64,000 bases of DNA from Edaphobacter sp. (GTDB lineage: Bacteria > Acidobacteriota > Terriglobia > Terriglobales > Acidobacteriaceae), in NCBI RefSeq assembly GCF_028283685.1, contig NZ_JAPWKF010000004.1, positions 372,001 to 436,000 of the forward strand, in the 5' to 3' direction. Shown in pieces: positions 33,569-41,897 of this stretch. The notes under the pieces are model-generated. The model worked only from the letters and a program-made list of their open reading frames with translations. It did not search any database and was not told where the DNA came from. Made by a program: the position numbers and the translations under genes. Position 1 is the first letter of the stretch. Each line of letters starts with the position of its first letter.

Positions 33569-34609
33569 ATGGCCAACGAAAAGAGGCAGTTGAGGCTTTC
33601 GGTTCTGGATCAGTCGCCGGTTCCGGCAGGGTTTGAGCCTGCGGTGGCGCTGCAGAACTCGATCAGCCTGGCGCGGCGGGTGGATGAGCTGGGATTTACG
33701 CGGTTCTGGATGTCGGAGCACCATGCGATGGATACGCTGGCGTGCACGGCGCCGGAGATCGTGCTGGCCCGGATCGGGGCGGAGACGAAGCGCATCCGCG
33801 TGGGATCGGGCGGCATCATGCTGCCGCACTACACGCCGTTGAAGGTCGCGGAGGTCTTTCGCACGCTGTACGCGTTGTACCCGGACCGGGTTGATCTCGG
33901 GATCGGCCGTGCGCCCGGGGGCGGACCGACGGAGATGCTGGCGCTGCGCCGCAGCCGCAAGGCGCCGATGGAGGACGACTTTCCCGACCAGGTGAACGAG
34001 CTGCTGGCGTTCCTGGAGGATGAGTTTCCGGCGGGGCATCCGTTTGGGCGGGTGAAGGCGATGCCCGCGCCTGCGCTGCATGAGGGATACAGGGGGCCTG
34101 CGGTGTGGATGCTGGGCTCGAGCATGTGGAGCTCGGCGGCGGCGGTGGAGTTTGGCCTGCCGTATGCGTTCGCGCACTTTTTCTCGCCGGTGAAGACGCG
34201 GGATGCGATCGAGGCGTACACGCGGGCGTTCCGTCCGGGGATACGACTGGCTCATCCGGAGGCGACGGTGGCGGTGGGTGCGATCTGCGCGGAGACCGAG
34301 GAGGAGGCCGAGTATCTTACGTCGAGCGTGAAGCTGTTGCAGGCGCGAATTCGTCTGGGCGATCGCAGGCCGATTTCGGCTCCTGAGGATGCGCTGCGGG
34401 AGCTAAAAGCGATGGGTCCGGTGGTGATGGAAGAGGGCGAGTTTCCGCGCTACTTTGCTGGCACACCGGCGAAGGTGCGCGAGCAGCTGGAGCATATGGC
34501 GGGAGAGCTGGGAATCGGCGAGATGATCGTGAATACGATCGTCTGGGATCATGCGAAGCGGCTGAAGAGCTATGAGCTGCTGGCGGGGGAGTTTGGGCTG
34601 AAGGGGTGA
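33569..34609 (+). CDS. LLM-class flavin-dependent oxidoreductase
   Basis: This 346-residue protein has the bacterial-luciferase-like fold. It opens with LRLSVLDQSPVPAGFEP, then WMSEHHAMDTLACTAPEIVLARIGAET, IRVGSGGIMLPHYTPLKVAEVFRTL, and YPDRVDLGIGRAPGG, all typical of the MsnO8-like LLM subgroup, which use FMN or F420. The C-terminal third has the helical insert of the family. The start is an ATG after ATTGCT; no strong ribosome-binding site. Substrate unknown. No reductase partner adjacent, although the flavin reductase-like gene at 9 kb could serve. It is followed by the first REP-like element. Confidence 0.9.
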   Translation: MANEKRQLRLSVLDQSPVPAGFEPAVALQNSISLARRVDELGFTRFWMSEHHAMDTLACTAPEIVLARIGAETKRIRVGSGGIMLPHYTPLKVAEVFRTLYALYPDRVDLGIGRAPGGGPTEMLALRRSRKAPMEDDFPDQVNELLAFLEDEFPAGHPFGRVKAMPAPALHEGYRGPAVWMLGSSMWSSAAAVEFGLPYAFAHFFSPVKTRDAIEAYTRAFRPGIRLAHPEATVAVGAICAETEEEAEYLTSSVKLLQARIRLGDRRPISAPEDALRELKAMGPVVMEEGEFPRYFAGTPAKVREQLEHMAGELGIGEMIVNTIVWDHAKRLKSYELLAGEFGLKG

Positions 34610-34610
34610 A

Positions 34611-34673
34611 GGGATCGCGCTTCGCACGATTGCCCACCTTAGCCTGCTACGCGGTCGAAGGTGGGGCACCCTG
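34611..34673 (+). repeat. REP-like palindromic element, copy A
   Basis: The element begins GGGATCGCGCTTCGCACGAT, in which ATCGCGC and GCACGAT form a hairpin, and then a second stem CCCACCTT..AAGGTGGGG. The closing GGGGCACCC is shared with copy B on the other side of the RidA gene. The arms vary together, as in true palindromic repeats. Confidence 0.8.
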
Positions 34674-34742
34674 TATAGGCGGGCTGAGACTGAGGCTAAG
34701 ATAGGAAGCATTCCAAAACTTCCTATTGTGTGAGGTCGTTCC

Positions 34743-35180
34743 ATGACTCGTCGCTGGTTTGCCGCCTTTGGTGGCTCTGCCTTGTTTGCTCCGATGGCCC
34801 GTGCTGCTGTGAAGGCAACGAAGAAGATCTTCGCGGCGAATCCGAATGCCACGCCGAAGCCGCCTTACTCGCCTGCTGTGGGGTATGGGGGGGTGATCTA
34901 TGTTTCGGGTAAGGCGTCGTATGCTGCTCCTGACCCGAAGGACATCAAGTCGTGCGTGAACTATGCGTTCGATCAGGTTGAGGCGGAGTTGAAGAATGCG
35001 GGCTCGTCGATGGAGAAGGTGCTGAAGGTGCAGGTGTTTCTGCGCGACATCGGCGACTATGCGGCGATGAATGCGATCTTTGCGGAGCGGTTTGCGAAGG
35101 AGCCTCCGGCGCGGACGACGGTAGCGGCGATCATTCCGCGGGAGAGTCTGGTGGAGATTGATGTGGTGGCGTTTGTGTAG
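34743..35180 (+). CDS. Exported RidA/YjgF/UK114-family protein
   Basis: RidA proteins hydrolyse reactive enamine/imine intermediates of PLP enzymes. This 145-residue copy has the RidA core after residue 30: YSPAVGYGGVIYVSGKAS, the FLRDIGDYAAMN segment, and PPARTTVAAIIPRESLVEIDVVA, where Arg in ARTTV and Glu in VEIDVVA match catalytic positions. Unusually, the first ~22 residues form an export signal with paired Arg (MTRRWFAAFGGSALFAPMARA), suggesting twin-arginine export. The gene is flanked by two copies of a palindromic repeat. Most RidA proteins are cytoplasmic, so an extracytoplasmic job is possible. Confidence 0.87.
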   Translation: MTRRWFAAFGGSALFAPMARAAVKATKKIFAANPNATPKPPYSPAVGYGGVIYVSGKASYAAPDPKDIKSCVNYAFDQVEAELKNAGSSMEKVLKVQVFLRDIGDYAAMNAIFAERFAKEPPARTTVAAIIPRESLVEIDVVAFV

Positions 35181-35196
35181 AGGATGATCGTTTGAG

Positions 35197-35264
35197 AGGG
35201 GATCGCGCTTTGCGCGATTTCCCACTCATGTCGCGATGAAGCTGCGCCATGAATGGGGCACCCG
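35197..35264 (+). repeat. REP-like palindromic element, copy B
   Basis: It begins GGGGATCGCGCTTTGCGCGAT with a perfect ATCGCGC-TTT-GCGCGAT hairpin, then a second stem CCCACTCATG..CATGAATGGG and GGGGCACCC. The second stem differs from that of copy A but keeps pairing. CCACTCATG recurs just after it. Confidence 0.8.
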
Positions 35265-35275
35265 GCAGCTGCCAC

Positions 35276-35854
35276 TCATGTAGTTTCCGATGGCTCGATT
35301 GACCTTAAATCGTCTTTCCGATATTTGAAGCCGATATATCCGAACCCTGCAATTGCAGCACCGATAGGGATTGCAAGCCATATTCCAAGTGGGCGTGCAT
35401 CTAGCGAATCATGCCATCCAGCATTGTCGCCGCTCAGGATTTCAATCTCGACCGCCTCATTGCTTACGCGTCTAGATGTGTCATTTATGTATGTAATTTG
35501 CAATGTGCGCCCATTGAATATTTCAGTATTGCCCCAATGGGGCATGATAATTTGCGTTTCAATGTTCGTTGGATTTCCATCTTCCGGAACGAAGCCAAAT
35601 GCGAACTTGAGGCTCCTGCCGAACCTCCGTTCAACACAATCAGATGCCTTGCCAACTGCTGTAACCCGATGAGAAAAAGATGGCGCCGTCGAATGTGAAA
35701 GCCCATACAGGCATGTAACGGACCCCACGATTATGGAAAAAGACCAAACAAATGAGGGGATGTATGTACGGCGTTTACGACCAAGTACATGGAGAACGCC
35801 TAGTGCTACACCTATTCCAAGCAAACACCACAACATAAAAATCGAGCGATCCAT
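35276..35854 (-). CDS. AT-rich orphan membrane protein
   Basis: The 192-residue protein has three predicted membrane segments (about 5-22, 32-50 and 158-178) with a soluble middle (VERRFGRSLKFAFGFVPEDGNP through EIEILSGDNAGWHDSLD), probably outside the membrane, and a short basic end (KYRKDDLRS). No family recognised. The DNA is plainly AT-richer than neighbours and uses AT-ending codons more often, as seen in recently acquired genes. It is next to copy B of the palindromic repeat. No clear ribosome-binding site is visible. No mobility gene is nearby. Confidence 0.6.
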   Translation of the reverse strand: MDRSIFMLWCLLGIGVALGVLHVLGRKRRTYIPSFVWSFSIIVGSVTCLYGLSHSTAPSFSHRVTAVGKASDCVERRFGRSLKFAFGFVPEDGNPTNIETQIIMPHWGNTEIFNGRTLQITYINDTSRRVSNEAVEIEILSGDNAGWHDSLDARPLGIWLAIPIGAAIAGFGYIGFKYRKDDLRSIEPSETT

Positions 35855-35925
35855 CTAGTTGCCTACCACTTTCGTCATCTTTTAGGAGACACTTCTGAGG
35901 TCGTTCAGGCGTTTTTCACGACGGC

Positions 35926-36501
35926 TTAGTGCGCGGCGTCTTCGGGGAAGAGGCGGATGTCGTCGACTCCGCGATAGCGTTCGGCGTAGTCCATGCCGTA
36001 GCCGATGACGAAGCGGTTGGGAATTTTGAAGGCGACGTAGTCGGCCTCGATGGGGACGAGGCGGCGCTCGGGCTTGTCGAGGCAGGTGGCGATCTTGAGC
36101 GAGGCGGGCTTGTGCTGCAGCATGAGGCCGCGCAGGTAGTTCAGGGTGAGGCCGGTGTCGAGGATGTCTTCGACGATGATGACGTGTTTGCCTTCGATGG
36201 GGTTGTCGATGTCCTTGATGAGCTTGACGGCGCCGGAGGAGACGCGGGCGCGGCCGTAGCTGGAGACGGCGACGAAGTCGAAGGTGTTATCGACCTTGAT
36301 GGCGCGGGCGAGGTCGGCGAGGAAGATGGCGGCGCCTTTGAGGACGCCGATCAGCACGATGGACTGGCCTTCATAGTCGGCCGAGATCTGCGCGCCGATT
36401 TCGGCGGTGCGCTGGGCGATCTGCTCTTTGGAGAAGAGAACGTCCATGGTATCGGGGGCGGGGAAGAAGGCGGTGGGTGCGGGCGTCGAACTGGAAGGCA
36501 T
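35926..36501 (-). CDS. hpt: Hypoxanthine phosphoribosyltransferase
   Basis: This 191-residue purine-salvage enzyme makes IMP (and GMP) from hypoxanthine or guanine and PRPP. The PRPP loop is VIIVEDILDTGLTL; other motifs are LIGVLKGAAIFLADLARAI, the SSYG flexible loop (VAVSSYGRARVSSG) and FVIGYGMDYAERYR near the C-terminus. The first 18 residues are a Ser/Pro/Ala-rich extension; a second in-frame ATG at codon 19 (MDVLFSKEQ) lies at the point where similarity begins and could be the true start. Divergent from lgt, with about 70 bases between. Confidence 0.93.
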   Translation of the reverse strand: MPSSSTPAPTAFFPAPDTMDVLFSKEQIAQRTAEIGAQISADYEGQSIVLIGVLKGAAIFLADLARAIKVDNTFDFVAVSSYGRARVSSGAVKLIKDIDNPIEGKHVIIVEDILDTGLTLNYLRGLMLQHKPASLKIATCLDKPERRLVPIEADYVAFKIPNRFVIGYGMDYAERYRGVDDIRLFPEDAAH

Positions 36502-36571
36502 AGGGACAGGTTAATGCGAATACGGCCCGGAGGCCAAGCCTCGCCTATACTTTTATAGGTAAGCGAGGATT

Positions 36572-37423
36572 ATGTATCCCTATATCAATTTGGGCCCGGT
36601 GCACCTGGGGACGTTCGGGTTGCTGCTGTGGCTGGCCGCGGTGGTGGGAACCATCGTGTTGCATAAGAACTTTGTTCGTAATGGCGTGGACGCCGATGCG
36701 TTGAGCGTCGTGGCGATGGTGGTCATTGCCGGAGTGGTGGGCGCCAAGGCATGGCACGAGCTGCAGAGCCCGGCCGATCTCTGGGCCGCGCTGCGGAAGA
36801 TCGCCGCTCCGGGATGGAAGCATCCGCTGGATATGATGGTCGACTTCCTGCACTGGTTCCAGGCGGGATTTGCGTGGTTTGGCGGGATGCTGGCCGGTAT
36901 TGCCATGTTGATGTGGCAGGGCAGGGCGGCGCGATTCAAGGGTGCGCTGGGCGAGCGCGTGGGCGGTATGCGGATGCTGGACCTGGCGGCTCCGGCGGCG
37001 GCGATCGGCTACGGCGTGGGGCGCATTGGGTGCCTGCTCTCGGGCGATGGCGACTACGGCATCAAGACGACGCTGCCGTGGGGCGTGCATATGCGGGCGG
37101 ATGCGCTGGTGCCGACTCCCGACCTGGTGCAGCCGACGCCGGTGTACGAGCTGCTGTTTTCGGCCGTGCTGGCATGGTGGCTGTGGCAGCGGGGGAAGAA
37201 GCATCTCTCCGTCGGCCAGCTGACGGGCGAGTACCTGGTGGTCAGTGGCATCGGGCGGTTCCTGGTGGAGTTTGTCCGCGTGAATCCGAGGCTGTACTTC
37301 GGCATGAGCAACGCACAGGTGGCGGCGCTGGGTTCGGTGGTGGCTGGCGCGGTGCTGATTGCGCTGTCGCGTGCGAGGAATGCGCAATGGGCTCCTAAGC
37401 TGGCGGATGATCCGCGGACGTAG
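36572..37423 (+). CDS. lgt: Prolipoprotein diacylglyceryl transferase
   Basis: Lgt adds a diacylglyceryl group to the lipobox Cys of prelipoproteins in the inner membrane. The 283-residue protein opens with MYPYINLGPVHLGTFGLLLWLA and has about seven membrane helices. The signature follows: GGMLAGIAM.., then YGVGRIGCLLSGDGDYG, the Lgt motif GRIGCFxxGDxxG with Arg and Gly needed for catalysis. GAGGATT precedes the ATG. Substrates in the same window include the efflux adaptor and the periplasmic binding lipoprotein. Its partner LspA is encoded at 49 kb. Confidence 0.95.
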   Translation: MYPYINLGPVHLGTFGLLLWLAAVVGTIVLHKNFVRNGVDADALSVVAMVVIAGVVGAKAWHELQSPADLWAALRKIAAPGWKHPLDMMVDFLHWFQAGFAWFGGMLAGIAMLMWQGRAARFKGALGERVGGMRMLDLAAPAAAIGYGVGRIGCLLSGDGDYGIKTTLPWGVHMRADALVPTPDLVQPTPVYELLFSAVLAWWLWQRGKKHLSVGQLTGEYLVVSGIGRFLVEFVRVNPRLYFGMSNAQVAALGSVVAGAVLIALSRARNAQWAPKLADDPRT

Positions 37424-37429
37424 GTTGAG

Positions 37430-37500
37430 GCTTCCTCGGGCATCTGAGGCTACATGGGCGAAATGCGGAGGTTCCTCGGCTTCGCTCGGAATGACAAATT
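37430..37500 (+). repeat. Dispersed-type repeat after lgt
   Basis: Two related stretches, CTTCCTCGGGCATCTGAGGC and GGTTCCTCGGCTTCGCTCGG, followed by AATGACAA, form imperfect palindromes (CCTCGG..). Similar sequences are common intergenic repeats of many bacterial genomes, from memory; only this copy is seen here. Confidence 0.45.
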
Positions 37501-37520
37501 TGCGGAGAGCGTAGAAGAAA

Positions 37521-37550
37521 GGCCCGTTCGCCAGTGTGTGCGAACGGGCC
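37521..37550 (-). terminator. Rho-independent terminator after aqpZ
   Basis: A perfect 11-bp stem (GGCCCGTTCGC with its complement) with an 8-base loop is followed on the minus strand by TTTCTTCT, 22 bases past the aqpZ stop. Confidence 0.75.
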
Positions 37551-37572
37551 TATCTTGCCTTCGATGAGGCGT

Positions 37573-38295
37573 TTAGCGGGAGAGTTCTTCGCGGACTGAG
37601 GGTTGCGGTGCGGCGAAGAACATGTTGGAGATGATGCCGCCGAGGATGGCTCCCACGATGGGGGCGACCCAGAAGAGCCAGAGCTGCTGCAGCGCATATC
37701 CTCCGACGAAGAGAGCCGGGCCGGTGGAGCGTGCGGGATTGACGGAGGTGTTGGTCACCGGGATGGAGATGAGGTGGATGAGAGTGAGGCCGAGGCCGAT
37801 GGCGATGGGCGCGAAGCCCTTGGGGGCGCGCTCGTCGGTAGAGCCGAGGATGATGAGAAGGAAGAAGGCGGTGAGGACGACCTCGGCGACGAAGCAGGCG
37901 ACGAGGGAGTAGCCGCCGGGAGAGTGCGCGGCGTAGCCGTTGGAGGCGAAGCCTCCGAGCTCGAAGCCGGGCTTGCCGCTGGCGATGACGTAGAGGACGC
38001 CTGAGGCAGCGATGGCTCCCACGACCTGCGCGACGATGTAGGCGGGAAGTTCGGAGGCGGGGAAGCGCTTGCCGGCGACGAGGCCTATGGAGACGGCAGG
38101 GTTCAGGTGGCAACCAGAGATGTGCCCGATGGCATAGGCCATGGTGAGTACGGTGAGTCCGAAGGCCAGGGCGACGCCAGCGAAGCCAATGCCGAGTTGC
38201 GGAAAGGCTGCGGCGAGGACTGCGGAACCACAGCCTCCGAAGACGAGCCAAAAGGTGCCAAAGAACTCGGCGAGAGCGCGTTTAGCGAGCGGCAT
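37573..38295 (-). CDS. aqpZ: Aquaporin Z
   Basis: This 240-residue inner-membrane water channel has six predicted helices and two half-helices carrying the NPA boxes (HLNPAVSIG and SVNPARSTG). The Ar/R selectivity position after the second NPA is the Arg of NPARS; together with the small overall size it favours a water-selective AqpZ over a glycerol facilitator. It starts ATGCCGCTCGC with AGGAGGAAG upstream. The region upstream contains a 35-bp tandem repeat. Confidence 0.94.
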   Translation of the reverse strand: MPLAKRALAEFFGTFWLVFGGCGSAVLAAAFPQLGIGFAGVALAFGLTVLTMAYAIGHISGCHLNPAVSIGLVAGKRFPASELPAYIVAQVVGAIAASGVLYVIASGKPGFELGGFASNGYAAHSPGGYSLVACFVAEVVLTAFFLLIILGSTDERAPKGFAPIAIGLGLTLIHLISIPVTNTSVNPARSTGPALFVGGYALQQLWLFWVAPIVGAILGGIISNMFFAAPQPSVREELSR

Positions 38296-38653
38296 AGAGT
38301 ACTTCCTCCTCTACTGCTTGTTTTTTTGAAATCAAGGGCCGGAGCACGACGGCCGGAGAGGCTATCGTGCGTCCGGGCTGCGAGAGCCCAGACGGGAGGA
38401 TGGTAGCACGGGAGGGTTTCTGGCCAGTGTGATGGGATGCGTACCGCTTTGGTTTGGCTGCCGGTGATGGGACGCATACCGCTTTGGTTAGGCTGCCGGA
38501 GATGGGACGCGTACCGCTTTGGTTTGGCTGCGGGTGGTGTGAGCCGCTGTACCGCTGCGCTCTTCGGCCGGTAAGACACTTCTCTCCTCAAAGGAGCAAA
38601 AAAAGGTAAGGATTGGAATATGTCTTACGAGGTAAGGATTGGGCGCAAGTTGC
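38296..38653. other. 358-base intergenic region with tandem repeats upstream of aqpZ
   Basis: It separates aqpZ from the SprT-like gene, both on the minus strand. Its middle is a three-unit 35-bp tandem repeat. The rest (AT-rich segment 38580-38650) shows no gene; the aqpZ promoter is presumed to lie upstream of 38296. Confidence 0.7.
38431..38535 (+). repeat. 35-bp tandem repeat, three units
   Basis: Units start at 38431, 38466 and 38501 with a period of exactly 35 bases (GATGGGACGCGTACCGCTTT, then GGTTTGGCTGCCGGT). Only a few positions vary, including T/C near the seventh base. A degenerate continuation follows from 38536. Confidence 0.92.
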
Positions 38654-39337
38654 CTAGAGGCGGCGGAGGTAGGCCTTGGCCTCGTCAAGATGGGGGAAGA
38701 GGCGCTCTTCGGCCTGAAACTCGCGGGAGTGGACGCAGCGGCGTCCGGCTTTGACGCGCACGGGATGCTTGAGGTGGAGCATCTCGTGGTAGACGAGGTA
38801 TTCGACGGCGGCTCGCGGCGTGTCGGGGCGGTCGAAGACGCGGCTGACGACGATGGTGTTGTGAGCGGCGTCGTAGTGGCCGAGCATGCGACGGGCGTGA
38901 TGAGCGCTCCAGGTGAGGACGGGGCGACCGAGCAGGCCGTGGAAGAAGCGCGTGTTCAGCGTGTCGAAGACCTCGTTGAGGTCGTAGTAGTGGCCCTCGT
39001 GGGTGAGGATGCGTTTGCGGCCGCGGGTCTGGCGGATGTGCTCGGCCTGGCGCGAGACGGCCTCGGAGGAGACGTGGCGGCGGTAGCGGTCGGCGTGGAA
39101 GGGAGCGATGGGTTTCTTGTAGATCTTCGCGATGAGGATATGCGCGATGGCGTGGTGCACGCTCTCGGGCGCCTGTTCCAGCAGATCGGAGAGACGGACG
39201 TGGAGGCGGCCTTCGCGCAGCCGGATGGTGGTGTTGAGCGAGGTGAAGCGGCGGAACCGTACGTCGAACGGAGGCATGGGAGCGCGCGGACGAAGGGCGC
39301 GATACTGCTCCTCAAAGATTGCTACGAGGGGAGACAC
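38654..39337 (-). CDS. SprT-like zinc metalloprotease-domain protein
   Basis: This 227-residue soluble protein has the gluzincin-type motif HEMLHLKHPV near residue 180, in which the two His bind zinc and the Glu is catalytic, and a later His in VHSREFQAEERLFP. The sequence VLTWSAHHARRMLGHYDAAHNTIVVSRVF in front of it matches SprT-like domains. The N-terminal 80 residues have a set of basic helices (APMPPFDVRFRRF, ILIAKIYKKPI). SprT-like proteins bind DNA or act on nucleoprotein; its target is unknown. It is last in a minus-strand group with secreted proteins. Confidence 0.85.
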   Translation of the reverse strand: MSPLVAIFEEQYRALRPRAPMPPFDVRFRRFTSLNTTIRLREGRLHVRLSDLLEQAPESVHHAIAHILIAKIYKKPIAPFHADRYRRHVSSEAVSRQAEHIRQTRGRKRILTHEGHYYDLNEVFDTLNTRFFHGLLGRPVLTWSAHHARRMLGHYDAAHNTIVVSRVFDRPDTPRAAVEYLVYHEMLHLKHPVRVKAGRRCVHSREFQAEERLFPHLDEAKAYLRRL

Positions 39338-39397
39338 TGTATCTCAATTTTACATTCTGCGAGGGCATTCGTTTCCGATGCTGCAGCGCAATGCCGA

Positions 39398-39940
39398 TCA
39401 GTGCGGCTGGCTCTCTTCGGTGTACTTGTCTTCCTTCTCGACAGGATGCGTGGCGAACCAGGCCTTTTGTTCGTCGATCAATTGTTTGGCGGCATCGTTC
39501 AGGTCTTGGATGGACTCGAGGGCAATCCTGCGCGAGAGACTGTAGATTGTATTTTCCGGAGGCGTTCGCGAGACGGTGGCCCAACGCTCGGTGGCTTCCA
39601 CCAGCTTGGGCAGCGATTTACGCAGGTCGCGATGGCGCGGGCCATAGTCATCGAGATTGTCGTTGAGTTCGTCGGCGAGCGCAGCCAGCTGCTCGAAGAG
39701 ATCATGGGTGTCCTGCTCGCGGCCGGGACGGCGCGGCCTGGCGTAGAGGTCTTCGAGCGCCTTCACGCGGACGTCGATCAGCTTGATGAAGACGGTGACG
39801 CGATCGTTGGCGATGTAGGCGGAGTCGCGCACCTGTTCCACCTCAGCATCGCTGAGGTCGGCCTGTCCGCGCTGGGCATGCGCCGGAGCGACGAACGATG
39901 CCAGTGCGAGAGCGATCAGAAACAGGGAGAGACGGCGCAT
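39398..39940 (-). CDS. Secreted helical protein, unknown
   Basis: The 180-residue protein has a signal peptide (SLFLIALALASFVAPAHAQ) and a helical, charged body with Leu heptads (VEQVRDSAYIANDRVTVFIKLIDVRVKALED and later VEATERWATVS). I do not know the family. It is 37 bases after the following minus-strand unknown gene and before the SprT-like gene, so the four genes 38.6-41.9 kb may form one operon. Confidence 0.8.
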   Translation of the reverse strand: MRRLSLFLIALALASFVAPAHAQRGQADLSDAEVEQVRDSAYIANDRVTVFIKLIDVRVKALEDLYARPRRPGREQDTHDLFEQLAALADELNDNLDDYGPRHRDLRKSLPKLVEATERWATVSRTPPENTIYSLSRRIALESIQDLNDAAKQLIDEQKAWFATHPVEKEDKYTEESQPH

Positions 39941-39976
39941 GGTGGTGATTGTAGGCGAGCCGGCGTGAAGAGCGCG

Positions 39977-40444
39977 CTAGTGGTTGAAGACCTGTGTGAG
40001 CAGCTCGGTCTGCACCTGCGTGAGCTGTTTGAGCGTCTCCTTCAAGGTGGGCTTGTCCTCGGTGGAGGCGCTGTGCAGGTACTCGTTCAGCCGGTAGGTG
40101 GTGTGGTGCATCAGCATCTCGGCGTTCTTCAGCCGCTTGGTGTCGCGCGCGAGATTCATGTGGATGAGCTGCGCGTACTCGGCGACCTTCTTCAACGTCA
40201 CGCTGGCGTCGTCGGCGTCACCGTCGAGCATCTGCTTTCCGGCCATCTCGGTCATAGCAGAGACGAGCTCGGTGTAGAGAAAGCATTGTTCGCGGGGACT
40301 TGCCTGCTCGGCGCGTAGAACCAGCTGCTGAATCGCCTGCTGATCGAGGAGGACGGATTTATCGATGCCGCCCCCGGCGGCGTGCAGGGGCGTAGAGAGG
40401 GAAAGAAGAAGACAAACCGGCAAGAAGCTATGGGAGAACCGCAT
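39977..40444 (-). CDS. Secreted helical protein, unknown
   Basis: The 155-residue protein has a signal peptide ending STPLHAAGG and a four-helix-like body with two Cys-poor stretches (AIQQLVLRAEQASPREQCFLYTELVSAM, LKQLTQVQTELLTQVF). It resembles its neighbour in size, signal peptide and helical makeup, though sequence similarity is weak. Function unknown. Confidence 0.8.
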   Translation of the reverse strand: MRFSHSFLPVCLLLSLSTPLHAAGGGIDKSVLLDQQAIQQLVLRAEQASPREQCFLYTELVSAMTEMAGKQMLDGDADDASVTLKKVAEYAQLIHMNLARDTKRLKNAEMLMHHTTYRLNEYLHSASTEDKPTLKETLKQLTQVQTELLTQVFNH

Positions 40445-40556
40445 AACGCACCTCGTCTCGGAGCGTCGGGCTTCATAACGTCATGGAGTCGACCGTTCGG
40501 TATTTCTGTTCTTGTTCTACTCCCGCGGGTGCTGGCTGGCCATACACCTTTGGGCC

Positions 40557-41897
40557 TTAGTGCATGTGTTCAAGGGCGGAGAGCCTGTGCTTCGCCTCCC
40601 ACTCCTCGTCTGGGAACTGTCCCTTCGCCACCGAAAGAAACTGTTTGTACAGGTCGGATGCCTCTTTGACCTGGTGAAGTTTGTCGTGCGCCGTGGCTGC
40701 GAGGAACAGCGACGACGGTGTTTGAGCCAGCACTGTATCACGCGCCGCTAACGCGCGCAAGACGGTTGCCGGGTCGTTGTTGCTGGAGGCGGCGAAGGCG
40801 AGATGACTGGCGGCGACGCCGTAAGCCTGCGTGCTGGGAAAGGCCTTAGGATCAGCGATCGCACGCTGGAGGACGGCCTCGGCATCGGCCGGGCGGCGCA
40901 TGCGGATGAGCACATCGCCCTGGTCGTCGAGCAGGGTGGGATCGTGGGGCGAGGCGGCGGCGAGCGCGGTGAGCAGCGGCAGGGCCTTTTCGTACTGGCC
41001 GTTGCGGCTGTAGAGACGCGCCAGCAGGCGGGTGACGGCGGGGTCCTGCGGATTGGCGGCGTGGAGTTTTTCGACCAGGGGCAGGGCCTTGGCGACGCGG
41101 GCGGGATCGTCGGCGCGTTCGTAGATGGAGGCCAGCTCGGCGTTCAGGCTGGGGTCATCGGGATGCTTGGCCAGAGCTGCGGTGAGCATGGGTTCGGCCT
41201 GTTCGAGCTTGTTCTGGGTGACGAGCAGGTGCGCGAGCGCGGCCACGGCCTGGACGTTGTCGGGGTCGGCGGCGAGCAGGCGGCGGAAGGCGGACTCGGC
41301 GCCGGCGGCATCACCGGTGGCCATGGCGAGCTCGCCGGTGAGCAGGGTGTCGTCGGGGGTCTCGGGGGAGAGCTTCAGGGCGGCGAGCAGCTCTTCGCTG
41401 GCGCCGGCGGGGTTGGTTTCCTGGTCAAGCCGGGCCATGGCGCGGTAGGCATGGCCGCGGAGGGCTGGGTCGCCGTTGGGGATGGCGGCTGCTGCGGCCA
41501 GCTCGGAGTGGGCCTCGCCGGGTTTGCCGTTGCGGGCGAGCAGGAGGCCGAGCGCGATGTGCGGCTCGATCATGTTGGGCGCAGCGGCGATGGCGCGGCG
41601 GTAGGCGTTGTCGGCCTGGCCGGGCTGATCGAGCGCGTCGTGCGCGGAGCCGAGATTGTAGAGCACCTGCGCATCCCTGGGGTTCTTCTCGGCGAGGCTG
41701 GTCAGCGATTTGACCGCGGCGGCGTAGTCGCCCTTCTGCATGGCGGCGGCTGCCTGGGTACGCAGAGGGTCCTGGTGGCTCTCGGAGCTGGCGTCGCGGG
41801 TGCCGGCGGGGAGCTGGGCGAAGGCCGGAGGCAGGATGAGGCAAAACGAGAGGGCAGCCAGTACGCAGCCGGAATTCCTTGGGTGCTTCGACGTCAT
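40557..41897 (-). CDS. Secreted multi-TPR protein
   Basis: The 446-residue protein has a signal peptide (CVLAALSFCLILPPAFAQ) and about nine or ten TPR units from residue 45 on (DAQVLYNLGSAHDALDQPGQADNAYRRAI, ALAHLLVTQNKLEQAEPMLTAAL, and others). TPR arrays act as protein-binding scaffolds, here in the periplasm. It is the first gene of the minus-strand group that includes two secreted helical proteins and a SprT-like protease. It is divergent from the MscS-type channel. Confidence 0.88.
   Translation of the reverse strand: MTSKHPRNSGCVLAALSFCLILPPAFAQLPAGTRDASSESHQDPLRTQAAAAMQKGDYAAAVKSLTSLAEKNPRDAQVLYNLGSAHDALDQPGQADNAYRRAIAAAPNMIEPHIALGLLLARNGKPGEAHSELAAAAAIPNGDPALRGHAYRAMARLDQETNPAGASEELLAALKLSPETPDDTLLTGELAMATGDAAGAESAFRRLLAADPDNVQAVAALAHLLVTQNKLEQAEPMLTAALAKHPDDPSLNAELASIYERADDPARVAKALPLVEKLHAANPQDPAVTRLLARLYSRNGQYEKALPLLTALAAASPHDPTLLDDQGDVLIRMRRPADAEAVLQRAIADPKAFPSTQAYGVAASHLAFAASSNNDPATVLRALAARDTVLAQTPSSLFLAATAHDKLHQVKEASDLYKQFLSVAKGQFPDEEWEAKHRLSALEHMH

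Noticed and set aside
38431..38535. Possible CRISPR array at the 35-bp repeat
   Set aside because: The units abut without spacers, so it is a simple tandem repeat.
38639..40318. Plus-strand open frame of 559 codons opposite the SprT-like and secreted-protein genes
   Set aside because: It crosses three recognisable minus-strand genes, so it cannot be a gene of its own.
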